A stretch of 64,000 nt of DNA. It comes from Fontivita pretiosa. Its GTDB lineage: Bacteria > Planctomycetota > Phycisphaerae > Tepidisphaerales > Tepidisphaeraceae. The stretch spans positions 2,046,001-2,110,000 of the forward strand of contig NZ_CP191258.1 in assembly GCF_050410795.1 (NCBI RefSeq). Reading direction: 5' to 3'. Below, piece after piece: positions 26,321 to 35,079 of this stretch; the first letter of the stretch is position 1, and each line of letters starts with the position of its first letter. The notes under the pieces are model-generated. The model did not search any database. It saw nothing but the letters and a program-made list of their open reading frames with translations, and had not been told where the DNA came from. Both the position numbers and the translations under genes were made by a program.

Positions 26321-29300
26321 CCCCTCTCCGCGCCGGATCGGAGCGGAGAATCCCATTTATGGGGCGAAATGGCGGCACATACCGCTTGGGCGCAGCGGCG
26401 CGGACATCCACCCCGCCGTGCCTGCTGGAGCCACTGGAATGCCGCAGGCTGCTTTCCTCGATCACTCTGGTCAAACCGTCCGCCCAGGCCTACTCCGTCT
26501 TCGAGGAATTATTGGTCAGTGCCGACGGCCAGCAGGCGTTTTTCACAATGGATGATGCGCTCTGGGCCGCAGACCAGTCCTCCGTCGTCAAAGTCGGTTC
26601 CATCACCTCCCCGGCCGATCTGACCTTGCATGGATCCTGGCTGTACTCCAGGGATCTGCTGGGCCGACTGAACCTGACCAACATCAACACCAGGCAGACA
26701 TGGCTGATCAGTCTGCCGCGCGCCGGTGTGCAGGTCGAGCGGATCTTCAGCCTCAGCAACGCCGTTGTCGTCTATGCTTCCGATCCGGCCGACGACTTCG
26801 CGCCGTACTTTTTCATCAAGAGAGATACGGACGCGGGCTTCCGCACCATCGCCAACAGCGGCGCGCAGCTCGTGCAGGATTTTCCGCTGGTTTTCGAGTT
26901 GAACGGCCAGCCGCACCTGCTGGTTGGCGGGGACATCAAGCGGATCGACTTCGCGTCCGACGGCTCAGCCAGCGCCACCACCATCGCCCATGTAGACCTT
27001 CTGACCGGCTCCCCGACGCAGGTGCTGTCGATCGGCGGCGCGCTGTACATCAATGACGGCGGCTGGCTGCGCACCAGGGCAGTTCCCGGAGATGCGATCG
27101 GCTACAGCTTTGTCAACCCGCCGCTGGATTTTCTGGGCACCGCCTGGTTCGCCAAAGGCCAGGCGCTGTATCGCGTCAACCCCAGCACCGGTCAGGCTCA
27201 GCCGGTCGTGTCATTTTCGCCGGGGGTGCAACAGGCGGTGGTCAGTGGCAATCGGATCTTCATCCTCACGCCCGACGGGCAGGTATGGATGAGCAACGGC
27301 ACGGCCAGCGGAACCGTGCCGATCACGGCGCTGAACGGGCTGAGGCCGACAACGCTGATTCCAGCGGGCAACGGGCGCGTGGTGGTGGTGGCGTGGAACG
27401 CGGCGCGAGGCAATGAGTTCTGGCTCTCCGACGGCACCACCCAGGGCACCAGCATCTTTGACATCAGCCCCGGCCCGGCGGACAGCTCGCTGGGCAGTTT
27501 CGCCTTCGCCGCATCAAATCGCATCTTCTTCCTGGCCGACAGCACCCGAGGCAGCGGGCTGTTCCGCGCCGACGTGACGCCGGGCGTCAACCGCGCGCCG
27601 GTCGTGGCGTTCAAGACCGCGCCCCGGGTCTCGGAGGGAAGAACCCTCACCCTGGACGCCTCGGCCACCATCGACCCCGACGGCGATTCGCTGCTGTACA
27701 TGTGGGACCTGAACGGCGACGGCGACTTCAGCGATGTCGTCGGCTCCAGCCCCATCGTTGCCGTAGGCTGGGGCAGGTTGCGACAGCTCGGTATCAGCGA
27801 CGGCCCGGCGACGTTCTCGGCGCGGGTTCGCGCCTTTGATGCATCCACATCCGGCCTGTCCGCCGTCACCCCCTTGACGCTGCTGGACGCCCCGCCCCGT
27901 GTGATCCTCACCGTCCCAGGACAACTGCTGCCCAACACCGACTGGACCGCGGCGTTTCGCTTCTCAGACTACGGCGAGGACACGATCAGCAGCTTCATCA
28001 TCGACTGGGGCGACGGCGTGCTGACCAAACGCCGCGGCTCACGCGCCACCCTCACTCACCGCTACGCCAGGGCCGGCACGTTTGCGATGAAACTGATCAC
28101 CACCGATGAGGATGGCACGCGAACCTCGCCGACGATCCCAATCAATGTCGTCACTCGGCTCAGCGGGCCGATCCTGATCGGCACGAGCGTCGGCGAGCAT
28201 TTCGCCGAGCTTCCTTCGGGCCGAATCGTCTACTACGCCGGAAACAACGGCTCGGATCAGGGGTTGTGGATCAGCGACGGAACCAGCTACGGCGCCCGAC
28301 TGCTGCTGGGCAACCTCGAGATCTACCGGATGGTTCGCATCGGCTCGCTGGTCTACTTCCTGGCCGACGGCGTGGAGGATGCCACGCCCGGCGTGCAACT
28401 GTATCGCACGGACGGCACGGCGGCCGGGACCTTCACGCTGCCGGCGCCCGGCGGGATCGATGCCACCAGCTTTTTTGAGTTCCACGGCCGCGCCTGCTTC
28501 ATCGCCGCCGACGTCAATGGCGCCAACCTTCGGCTGATGATCAGCGACGGGACGGTGCCGGGCACGCGAGTCGTGCCCACGACCACCAGCCTGTATCCGC
28601 TGGCGTTGAGCGATGCCACGCGCTTCGGCGATTCGGTCTTCTTCGTCGCCGCACGCGATAACACCTCGCTGGGTAATTATCTGTACCGCTTCGATGGCAC
28701 GCGACTGCTGCCGGTGATGCGGCTGTTCAGTGGCCAGGGCGTGGCCACGCTCCACACCGCCGGGCAGTGGCTGTTCATCCATCGCAGCGGGCTGGGCCAG
28801 GATCTGCCGGAGGATGGCACGCTGTGGCGAAGCGACGGTACCGCCGCCGGCACCATTCGCGTGCGAAAGGCCGACTCCGATGCCGATCCCCGCTTCGATG
28901 TCTGCTTCGCCGGCGCCGACACCCTGCTGGCCATCGCGCCGACCGATCCGGGCAACCCCGATGATCTGGAGCTTTGGGCCGTCGATGCCGACGGCAGAAT
29001 CGGGCTGCTGCGCGACATCCGCCCCGGGGCGACTGGGTCTGAGATCAGCTTCCTGACCAACGCCGGGCGATACACCTACTTCACCGCCGACGATGGCACG
29101 AACGGGCGCGAGCTGTGGCGCACGGACGGAACGGCGGCGGGCACGCGGATCGTGCGTGATTTGGCCATCGGGGGCGCATCGATCGAGATCCTCAGCTTCG
29201 CGGTCGCGAACAATCGACTGTACTTCACGGTTGCTGACGGTCGCGGCGGCTCGGCGCTGTATCGCACTGACGGCACCTACAGCCGCACGGTTCGGCTCAC

Positions 29301-29577
29301 GCCCGCCACCGCCGCGGCGCTGGGCATGCAGGTGCGTTCGCTGACGCCGATCGGCGATCGCATGCTGTTCGTGTATCGCGCCAGCAGCAGCAGTGCCTGG
29401 GACTGGTGGATCGCCGACGCCGCAAGTTCCGCCGCCACCGAATTGACCAGCCTGAGCGTTCCTCCCACTGCCGCCAGCGGCGTCGCCACACTGATCGGCC
29501 AGAACCTGTACCTCAGCAGCGGGCTGGGTGGGGGCAGCAACGCCAACGAGCTGTGGCGGATCTATCCGGATGCCTGA
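26317..29577 (+). CDS. LEPR-XLL surface protein with ELWxxDGT repeats and PKD-like domains
   Basis: A 1,086-residue, probably cell-surface or exported protein. Residues near 35-45 show CLLEPLECRRLLSS, the LEPR-XLL motif of planctomycete surface proteins. The rest is beta-rich with many ELWxxDGT-type repeats (for example NEFWLSDGTTQGTSIF, QLYRTDGTAAGTF, ELWRTDGTAAGTRIV) and, near 430-600, PKD-like segments (LDASATIDPDGDSLLYMWD; DWGDGVLTKR). No catalytic motif is seen. The GTG start overlaps the upstream stop (GTGA); an ATG at 26359 with an upstream GGAGA is an equally good start. The placement between two metabolic genes is odd. Confidence 0.8.
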   Translation: MTPLRAGSERRIPFMGRNGGTYRLGAAARTSTPPCLLEPLECRRLLSSITLVKPSAQAYSVFEELLVSADGQQAFFTMDDALWAADQSSVVKVGSITSPADLTLHGSWLYSRDLLGRLNLTNINTRQTWLISLPRAGVQVERIFSLSNAVVVYASDPADDFAPYFFIKRDTDAGFRTIANSGAQLVQDFPLVFELNGQPHLLVGGDIKRIDFASDGSASATTIAHVDLLTGSPTQVLSIGGALYINDGGWLRTRAVPGDAIGYSFVNPPLDFLGTAWFAKGQALYRVNPSTGQAQPVVSFSPGVQQAVVSGNRIFILTPDGQVWMSNGTASGTVPITALNGLRPTTLIPAGNGRVVVVAWNAARGNEFWLSDGTTQGTSIFDISPGPADSSLGSFAFAASNRIFFLADSTRGSGLFRADVTPGVNRAPVVAFKTAPRVSEGRTLTLDASATIDPDGDSLLYMWDLNGDGDFSDVVGSSPIVAVGWGRLRQLGISDGPATFSARVRAFDASTSGLSAVTPLTLLDAPPRVILTVPGQLLPNTDWTAAFRFSDYGEDTISSFIIDWGDGVLTKRRGSRATLTHRYARAGTFAMKLITTDEDGTRTSPTIPINVVTRLSGPILIGTSVGEHFAELPSGRIVYYAGNNGSDQGLWISDGTSYGARLLLGNLEIYRMVRIGSLVYFLADGVEDATPGVQLYRTDGTAAGTFTLPAPGGIDATSFFEFHGRACFIAADVNGANLRLMISDGTVPGTRVVPTTTSLYPLALSDATRFGDSVFFVAARDNTSLGNYLYRFDGTRLLPVMRLFSGQGVATLHTAGQWLFIHRSGLGQDLPEDGTLWRSDGTAAGTIRVRKADSDADPRFDVCFAGADTLLAIAPTDPGNPDDLELWAVDADGRIGLLRDIRPGATGSEISFLTNAGRYTYFTADDGTNGRELWRTDGTAAGTRIVRDLAIGGASIEILSFAVANNRLYFTVADGRGGSALYRTDGTYSRTVRLTPATAAALGMQVRSLTPIGDRMLFVYRASSSSAWDWWIADAASSAATELTSLSVPPTAASGVATLIGQNLYLSSGLGGGSNANELWRIYPDA

Positions 29578-29683
29578 GTCCGTATGCACGGGCATTCGGA
29601 GCGAAGTCCGCGCGCCGCAGGTGGGTTCGGCCAAAGTGCCGGACATACAATCCACGTCATTCAATCAAGCGGAGAGCGTCGCC

Positions 29684-31225
29684 ATGTCCATCTCGCAGAG
29701 TGTGCTTGAAAGGCTCAATCTATCGCCGAATCCCACGGGTCTGATGATCGGCAGGCAGACCTCGCTGCCGACCGCCGGCAAGTCACACGCCGTGCGTTCG
29801 CCCATCGATGGCAGCACGCTGGCGACGATAACCGAATGTCAGCCTGGGGATATGGCGCGGGCGATCGAGGCGGCGTGCGAGGCGTTCCAAACCTGGCGCC
29901 TCATCCCGGCGCCCAGACGCGGCGAGCTCGTTCGCCGCATCGGCAACAGCCTGCGAGAACACAAGAGCGATCTGGCCGATCTGGTCTCGTGGGAAGCCGG
30001 CAAGATCACCTCCGAAGCCCAGGGCGAAGTGCAGGAGATGATCGACATCTGCGATTTTGCGGTGGGACTGTCGCGACAACTGTACGGGCTGACGATCGCC
30101 TCCGAACGCCCGGGGCATCGCATGATGGAACAGTGGCATCCACTGGGACCGGTGGGCGTGATCACGGCGTTCAACTTTCCGGTGGCGGTGTGGGCGTGGA
30201 ATGCGATGATCGGGCTGGTCTGCGGCGACCCGATCATCTGGAAACCCTCGGACAAGACTCCGCTGTGCGCGCTGGCCACTCACGCGATCGTCGCCCAGGT
30301 CATGAACGAAATGCCGCACGTGCCCGACGGCGTGGTGAGCACGGTCGTCGGCGACCGGCACAACGTGGGCCAGCCGCTGGTCGCCGATGAGCGTGTGCCA
30401 CTGATCAGCGCCACCGGCTCGGTGCGCATGGGGCGCGAGGTGGCGCAAGTCGTCGCCGGACGACTCGGACGCTCCTTGCTGGAGCTGGGCGGCAACAACG
30501 GGATGATCCTGGCGCCCAGCGCGGACCTGGAGCTGGCCATCCGCGCCATCACCTTCGCCGCCGTCGGAACCGCCGGGCAACGCTGCACAACCCTTCGCCG
30601 GCTGATCGTCCATGACAGCATTCGCCCGAAGGTCGTCGAGCGGCTCAAAGCCGTCTACTCGAAGCTGCGCATCGGCAACCCCACGGAGCCGGGCGTGCTC
30701 GTCGGGCCGCTGATCGACGAGCAGGCGCATCACAACATGCAGAGGGCGCTGGACGAAGCGCGCAGGCACGGCGGCAAAGTCCACGGCGGCCAGCGCGTCA
30801 CCGACGGCGTTCCCGCGGGCGGATGCTACGTCCGCCCCGCGATTGTCGAGATGCCCCGGCAGGTTCCCATCGTCTGCGAAGAGACCTTCGCCCCGATCCT
30901 GTATGTCATGGGCTACCACACGCTCGAGCAGGCCATCGAAATCCACAACGCCGTGCCGCAGGGACTGAGCAGCGCGATCTTCACCGGCGATGTTCGCGAG
31001 GCCGAGTTGTTCCTTTCGCCGGCCGGGTCGGATTGCGGCATCGCGAATGTGAACATCGGCACCAGCGGGGCCGAGATCGGCGGGGCGTTCGGAGGCGAGA
31101 AGCAGACCGGCGGGGGTCGGGAGTCCGGGTCGGATTCCTGGAAAATCTACATGCGACGGGCGACCAACACCATCAACTACTCCGGGGATCTGCCCCTGGC
31201 GCAGGGCGTGAACTTCGACGTGTAA
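29684..31225 (+). CDS. ALDH7-type aldehyde dehydrogenase (aminoadipate-semialdehyde dehydrogenase-like)
   Basis: A 513-residue NAD(P)-dependent aldehyde dehydrogenase. Catalytic Glu lies in SLLELGGNNGMILAPSADLE and catalytic Cys in FAAVGTAGQRCTTLRRL; the GQRCTT motif and GGNN variant are typical of the ALDH7/antiquitin group, which oxidises alpha-aminoadipate semialdehyde in lysine degradation. VITAFNFPVAVWAWN is the cofactor loop. The ATG at 29684 has GGAG upstream. It is separated from the saccharopine dehydrogenase-like gene only by the ELWxxDGT protein. Confidence 0.88.
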   Translation: MSISQSVLERLNLSPNPTGLMIGRQTSLPTAGKSHAVRSPIDGSTLATITECQPGDMARAIEAACEAFQTWRLIPAPRRGELVRRIGNSLREHKSDLADLVSWEAGKITSEAQGEVQEMIDICDFAVGLSRQLYGLTIASERPGHRMMEQWHPLGPVGVITAFNFPVAVWAWNAMIGLVCGDPIIWKPSDKTPLCALATHAIVAQVMNEMPHVPDGVVSTVVGDRHNVGQPLVADERVPLISATGSVRMGREVAQVVAGRLGRSLLELGGNNGMILAPSADLELAIRAITFAAVGTAGQRCTTLRRLIVHDSIRPKVVERLKAVYSKLRIGNPTEPGVLVGPLIDEQAHHNMQRALDEARRHGGKVHGGQRVTDGVPAGGCYVRPAIVEMPRQVPIVCEETFAPILYVMGYHTLEQAIEIHNAVPQGLSSAIFTGDVREAELFLSPAGSDCGIANVNIGTSGAEIGGAFGGEKQTGGGRESGSDSWKIYMRRATNTINYSGDLPLAQGVNFDV

Positions 31226-31345
31226 ACCTCCACGAGGCGGGCGGTCTTACAGCACCACAAGCTCAAGCTTATGAGCGGCTTGGGCCAAAAACCGCCGCTG
31301 GTGGCATGGAACGGGGATAATTATATAAGAAAGTAGAATTTTCCC

Positions 31346-31375
31346 TTGAATCCGGCGTCGAGTCCGGCGTATACT
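31346..31375 (+). promoter_or_regulatory. Sigma70-type promoter for the prepilin-like gene
   Basis: TTGAAT (31346-31351) and TATACT (31370-31375) are spaced by 18 nt, in an AT-rich island just upstream of the prepilin-like gene. The leader would be about 34 nt with a GGAGG Shine-Dalgarno. Confidence 0.6.
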
Positions 31376-31415
31376 GCGGGCAGTCTTCCGTTCTCATGCT
31401 GCCTGGAGGATCCGC

Positions 31416-32282
31416 ATGACCCGGATCGTCAATTCTTCCAACCGCCGCCGGCTCGTAAGCGCTTTCACCCTGGTTGAGCTGCTGGTGGTCATCGGCATCA
31501 TCGCCGTGCTGATCTCCGTGCTGCTTCCGGCGCTCAGTCAGGCGCGTCGGCAGGCAAACACGGTCAAGTGCATGGCGGCGCTGAAGGAGATCGGGAACGG
31601 ATTTCAGATGTATGCGATTGACAACCGGGGGTGGTGGCCCAGCGCACGTGACCGTAAGCAGGCGTCGCCGAACAACTGGCACAGTTGGACGGACCTGATC
31701 GCCAAGTACATGACCGGGACGAAGAACTGGCAGAATTACTACGACGTGGCCCAGGTGCGACGCAACTCGGTGATCTGGGGCTGCCCGGAGTGGACCAAGT
31801 CGCAGGATTTCCGGGCCAATGCAGCAGCCGCCGATGCTGAGAATGTCTACACCGGCTACGGCATGCAGTACTATCCAAGCTATTTTGACGACGGAGACTT
31901 GAACGGTCTGGTAAACGCCGGGCAGAGCAATACGACCCGGCCCGGCTATCGCAAGGCAAGTGTGTGGCAGCGCAAACCCAGCGCGCAGCGCGGCCTCATC
32001 GCAGACGGTCGATGGGACATTATCCAGATCGACATCAACGCCAAGCAGTTCAATCCGCTCACCACCATGTACTGGCCGTTCGACAACCTCACGACAACCA
32101 CACCCGGGATCATTGCGATAGACGCCCGGCACGTGAAACCTACGATAACAAAAGTGAAATGTGGAGACACGAAGTCTCTGAACATGCTGTTCTGCGACCT
32201 GCACGTTGACACTGTGAGCCCTCGTGAGGCGTACAACGCCATCCGCAGCCCGGGGCGTACCAAGCTGCCCAGTGATCCGTAA
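31416..32282 (+). CDS. Prepilin-type N-terminal cleavage/methylation protein
   Basis: A 288-residue protein with a type IV prepilin-like N-terminus: a basic leader (NSSNRRRLVSA), then FTLVELLVVIGIIAVLIS and LLPALSQARRQANTVKCM. The body is a planctomycete type II pseudopilin-like domain ending in NMLFCDLHVDTVSP, the usual C-terminal F/DxH element. A prepilin peptidase would cut before Phe and the hydrophobic helix would anchor it. GGAGG precedes the ATG. It is a single gene, with its own promoter; its assembly partners are not in the window. Confidence 0.85.
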   Translation: MTRIVNSSNRRRLVSAFTLVELLVVIGIIAVLISVLLPALSQARRQANTVKCMAALKEIGNGFQMYAIDNRGWWPSARDRKQASPNNWHSWTDLIAKYMTGTKNWQNYYDVAQVRRNSVIWGCPEWTKSQDFRANAAAADAENVYTGYGMQYYPSYFDDGDLNGLVNAGQSNTTRPGYRKASVWQRKPSAQRGLIADGRWDIIQIDINAKQFNPLTTMYWPFDNLTTTTPGIIAIDARHVKPTITKVKCGDTKSLNMLFCDLHVDTVSPREAYNAIRSPGRTKLPSDP

Positions 32283-32295
32283 TGGATCGAACGGC

Positions 32296-32313
32296 GCCGT
32301 CGGCGCTGACGGC
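32296..32313. terminator. Weak hairpin between convergent genes
   Basis: GCCGTC/GACGGC, a 6-bp stem with a 6-nt loop, in the 57-nt gap between the prepilin-like gene and the convergent phosphodiester glycosidase gene. No T-tract. Confidence 0.3.
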
Positions 32314-32339
32314 TCGAGCAGCAGGTGTACTGCCGGGAA

Positions 32340-33290
32340 TCATGGCGCGGCGCCCGGTGGCGAACCCACCGAAATTCCGATCACATTCGCCACCGCGCGT
32401 TCGCGGCCGTCGCTGGGCTGGTTCATGATCTTCAGCTCGTCGCTTTGCGGATCGCGAATGACCAGCGTCGCGCTCCCCCCGCCGTCGAGGTTGATCGCGT
32501 CCCAGCAGCCCAGGCGAAGCATTTCGTCGGCCAGCTCGGCGCCGGTCATGCCCACCGACACGCCGGGGCGGCGACCATCCACCACCAGCAGAATCAGCTT
32601 CGAGCCGTCACGCGTCGTGCCGATCACGGTGCGCGGATGGCGGACCTTCATCATGCCCACAAACGGCTCGGCAGGCTTGCCCGCTTTGACCACGTAGCAG
32701 TTGCCCGTGGCGATCTGCCTGGCGCCTTTCGGCACACGGCTTGACAATCCGATCTTCACGCGACGATCCTCCTCCACCCACACGATCGGCCAGCCGTCTT
32801 TGGGCGGTGCGCTTCCCCAAAGCCGGCCGTCGGTCATTGCCCAGCCGACGGTCTGTGCCCAGACACCGGGACGATAGCCGGGATTCGCCGGCTGGGTCGC
32901 GGCGCCAGGAGCCGTCGTTGGCTTGCGGATGGCAAAGAAACTGGCGTTAATCGCCACATCGAACCGCTCGCGCCGGGCGATCTGGCTGGTCGGCAGCAGC
33001 GTCGTCTGCCACGGGCCATCCGGGCCGTCCGGGTCCGCCCCGCCGGGCGCGACGCGAACCTTCACATCCGGATCGGCCAGGTCGATCGTGACGACGTAAA
33101 GGCTCATGTCAGGATCGCGCCGCCGCTCGTGAACATATGTGACCTGTTCGTAAGGTCGCGTGCTGGCAACCTCTGCGGGTACGGACGCAGCCCACACCAG
33201 CAGACCGATCAGCAGCACAAGCCCGCACCTGAAGCAGCGGGCCTGGCGGTCGCGAGCGCGCCGCCCGTTTGCATGCACTTGATTGTTCAT
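32340..33290 (-). CDS. Phosphodiester glycosidase family (NAGPA-like) exported protein
   Basis: A 316-residue protein with an N-terminal hydrophobic export segment (CGLVLLIGLLVWAASVPAE). The core matches the NAGPA family: FDVAINASFFAIRKP, TGNCYVVKAGKPAEPF, the HPRTVIGTTRDGSKLILLVV strand and the signature AINLDGGGSATLVIR. The mammalian member is the enzyme that uncovers mannose 6-phosphate; bacterial ones act on exopolysaccharides or are uncharacterised. It is the last gene of the minus-strand sugar-import operon, 16 nt after the second permease, so it may process the imported glycan. Confidence 0.85.
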   Translation of the reverse strand: MNNQVHANGRRARDRQARCFRCGLVLLIGLLVWAASVPAEVASTRPYEQVTYVHERRRDPDMSLYVVTIDLADPDVKVRVAPGGADPDGPDGPWQTTLLPTSQIARRERFDVAINASFFAIRKPTTAPGAATQPANPGYRPGVWAQTVGWAMTDGRLWGSAPPKDGWPIVWVEEDRRVKIGLSSRVPKGARQIATGNCYVVKAGKPAEPFVGMMKVRHPRTVIGTTRDGSKLILLVVDGRRPGVSVGMTGAELADEMLRLGCWDAINLDGGGSATLVIRDPQSDELKIMNQPSDGRERAVANVIGISVGSPPGAAP

Positions 33291-33306
33291 CCTTCTGCTC
33301 TCTGGC

Positions 33307-35079
33307 TTATCCTTTGAGTCCGCCCATCGTCATGCCCTGGATGAAGTACCGCTGGAACAGGATGAACATGACGATCATCGGCAGCGTCATCAGCACGTTG
33401 CCAGCCATGATCATCGTCCAGTCGCTGGCGGCTTCGAGCCGGACGGCGAAAAGCCCCAGGCTCAGGGGAAATCGCGTCTGGTCGCGCAGGTAGATCAGCG
33501 GGCCCATGAACTCGTTCCAGGCACCCATGATGGTCATGATGGCGATGGCGGCGGCGGCGGGCTTGACCAGCGGGACGATCACGTACCACCAGGTCTGCAT
33601 GGCGCTCAGCCCGTCGATCCTCGCCGCTTCCTCCAGTTCCTTTGGGATGGTCTTCATGTGCTGAACCATCAGGAAGATGAAAAACGCCGAGCCGAAAAAC
33701 GCCGGCACCCACAGCGGATTGAGCGTGTTGTACCACCCGAGCTGCCGCCAGATCATGAACGACGGGATCATCGTCACCTGTCCGGGCAGCATCATGGTGG
33801 ACAGAAGGATCACCAGCGCCACGCTTCTGCCCGGCCAGTTCAGCCGCGCAAACGCATACGCCACAAACGTGCTGCTGAACAGCGTTCCGACGGTGCAAAG
33901 CCCCACCAGCAGCAGACTGTTGCCGACGTAGGTCCAGAACGGCACGGCGCGAAACGCCCGCGAGTAGTTCCATTGCACCTTGCCCGCAATCGCCTGTAGC
34001 GTCGAGCTGGGCGCAATGATGATCCGCAGCGTGCTGTCTGCCTTCTGATCCGAGCCCTTTTTTTGCAGGGGTGTCCACGTGCGGGCCTTGAGCATCTGAT
34101 CCTCGAAGCTGGGGAACTGGAAGATGATGCTGCCGACGCGGTTCTGGGCGGCGTAGTTGGTGCGCGTGGTGTGCCACTGCCCTGTCGGGCCGCTGACGAC
34201 CGCCTGGATGCGATGCCAACTGTTGTCGGCCTTGAACGAGAAGGTGAGTTTGTGCCAGGTGTCCATCGGCTCTACGACATCGAGGTCGCATTCGAGCACC
34301 ACCGGCTCGGCATCGGGGGAGTCGAAGTGATATTGCAGATAGGCTCCGCCGCCAGTCGAAGCGCGCAGCTCGCCGGGACCTGAAGCAACCCGCCAGAAAC
34401 CCCCTTCATTCATGTGCTTCCTGCCTTCTGGCTTCGATTCCGATGCATCCCACAGGCGGATGATTCGGCCGTCGAGAGTGCGCAGCAGCAGGCCGCGAAG
34501 CTCGAAACGGGCGGTGCGGTCGTCCAGCGCCTGGCGGATCGTCTCGTCGGTGAGCATCTCGCCAAAGGCCATGAGCAGCTTCGCCGGATCGTCCCAGAGT
34601 TTGCCGAACACTCGCGGGGCCAGGCGGTTGATCAGCACCGCCGTGGCGGATTCGATCTGCGCCGATGCATCCAGCGGATTTCCCGCCTGCGATCGAAGCT
34701 GCGCCGCCACCGCATCACGCGTCGCCTGCTGAAGCTGCGGCAGCACGCGGTCCCAGTTGGCCTGCTCGACGGCCAGCGGTTTTTCCAGTCTCGGCGGCGG
34801 AAGCACGTAGGGGCTTTTTTCGACGAAGGTGGGCAGGGTGGGCATCCAGCGGCGATTGGTCAGCTCTTCATCGGTTTTCAGGCTCGTGCCGACCATCCAC
34901 GCGAACGGGAGCAGGAAAATGCCCACCCCCGTGAGCAGCGCCAGATGAAGCCAGCCGCGCTGAACGAAATAGCGGGCAAAACGCAACCGCGGATTGCGTC
35001 TCGCCGATGGTGACCCGGGCGCGCGGTCCGTCGGCACCTCCACATCGATGCCGCGCAATGCCTGCTTACGCCCGCTCAT
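33307..35079 (-). CDS. MalG-like sugar ABC permease with large extracytoplasmic insert
   Basis: A 590-residue inner-membrane permease, twice the usual MalG length (about 280). The first membrane segment (HLALLTGVGIFLLPFAWMVG, about 44-63) is followed by roughly 310 extra residues outside the membrane: a helical part (about 75-195) and a beta-rich part (about 200-380, with YLQYHFDSPDAEPVVLECDL). The rest is a standard MalG core with the EAA loop EEAARIDGLSAMQTWWYVIV and end motif IQGMTMGGLKG. Its start overlaps the upstream fused gene by 14 nt. The paralog at 52698-54170 has the same beta-rich insert. Confidence 0.85.
   Translation of the reverse strand: MSGRKQALRGIDVEVPTDRAPGSPSARRNPRLRFARYFVQRGWLHLALLTGVGIFLLPFAWMVGTSLKTDEELTNRRWMPTLPTFVEKSPYVLPPPRLEKPLAVEQANWDRVLPQLQQATRDAVAAQLRSQAGNPLDASAQIESATAVLINRLAPRVFGKLWDDPAKLLMAFGEMLTDETIRQALDDRTARFELRGLLLRTLDGRIIRLWDASESKPEGRKHMNEGGFWRVASGPGELRASTGGGAYLQYHFDSPDAEPVVLECDLDVVEPMDTWHKLTFSFKADNSWHRIQAVVSGPTGQWHTTRTNYAAQNRVGSIIFQFPSFEDQMLKARTWTPLQKKGSDQKADSTLRIIIAPSSTLQAIAGKVQWNYSRAFRAVPFWTYVGNSLLLVGLCTVGTLFSSTFVAYAFARLNWPGRSVALVILLSTMMLPGQVTMIPSFMIWRQLGWYNTLNPLWVPAFFGSAFFIFLMVQHMKTIPKELEEAARIDGLSAMQTWWYVIVPLVKPAAAAIAIMTIMGAWNEFMGPLIYLRDQTRFPLSLGLFAVRLEAASDWTMIMAGNVLMTLPMIVMFILFQRYFIQGMTMGGLKG

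Noticed and set aside
27400..29570. Periodic repeats that might suggest a CRISPR or tandem DNA array
   Set aside because: The repeats are at the protein level (ELWxxDGT) with divergent DNA, inside one open frame.
31110..31135. REP-like GGTCGGGAGTC inside the ALDH gene
   Set aside because: It encodes conserved GGGRESGSDS residues, and the flanking REP bases are missing; it is a chance match.
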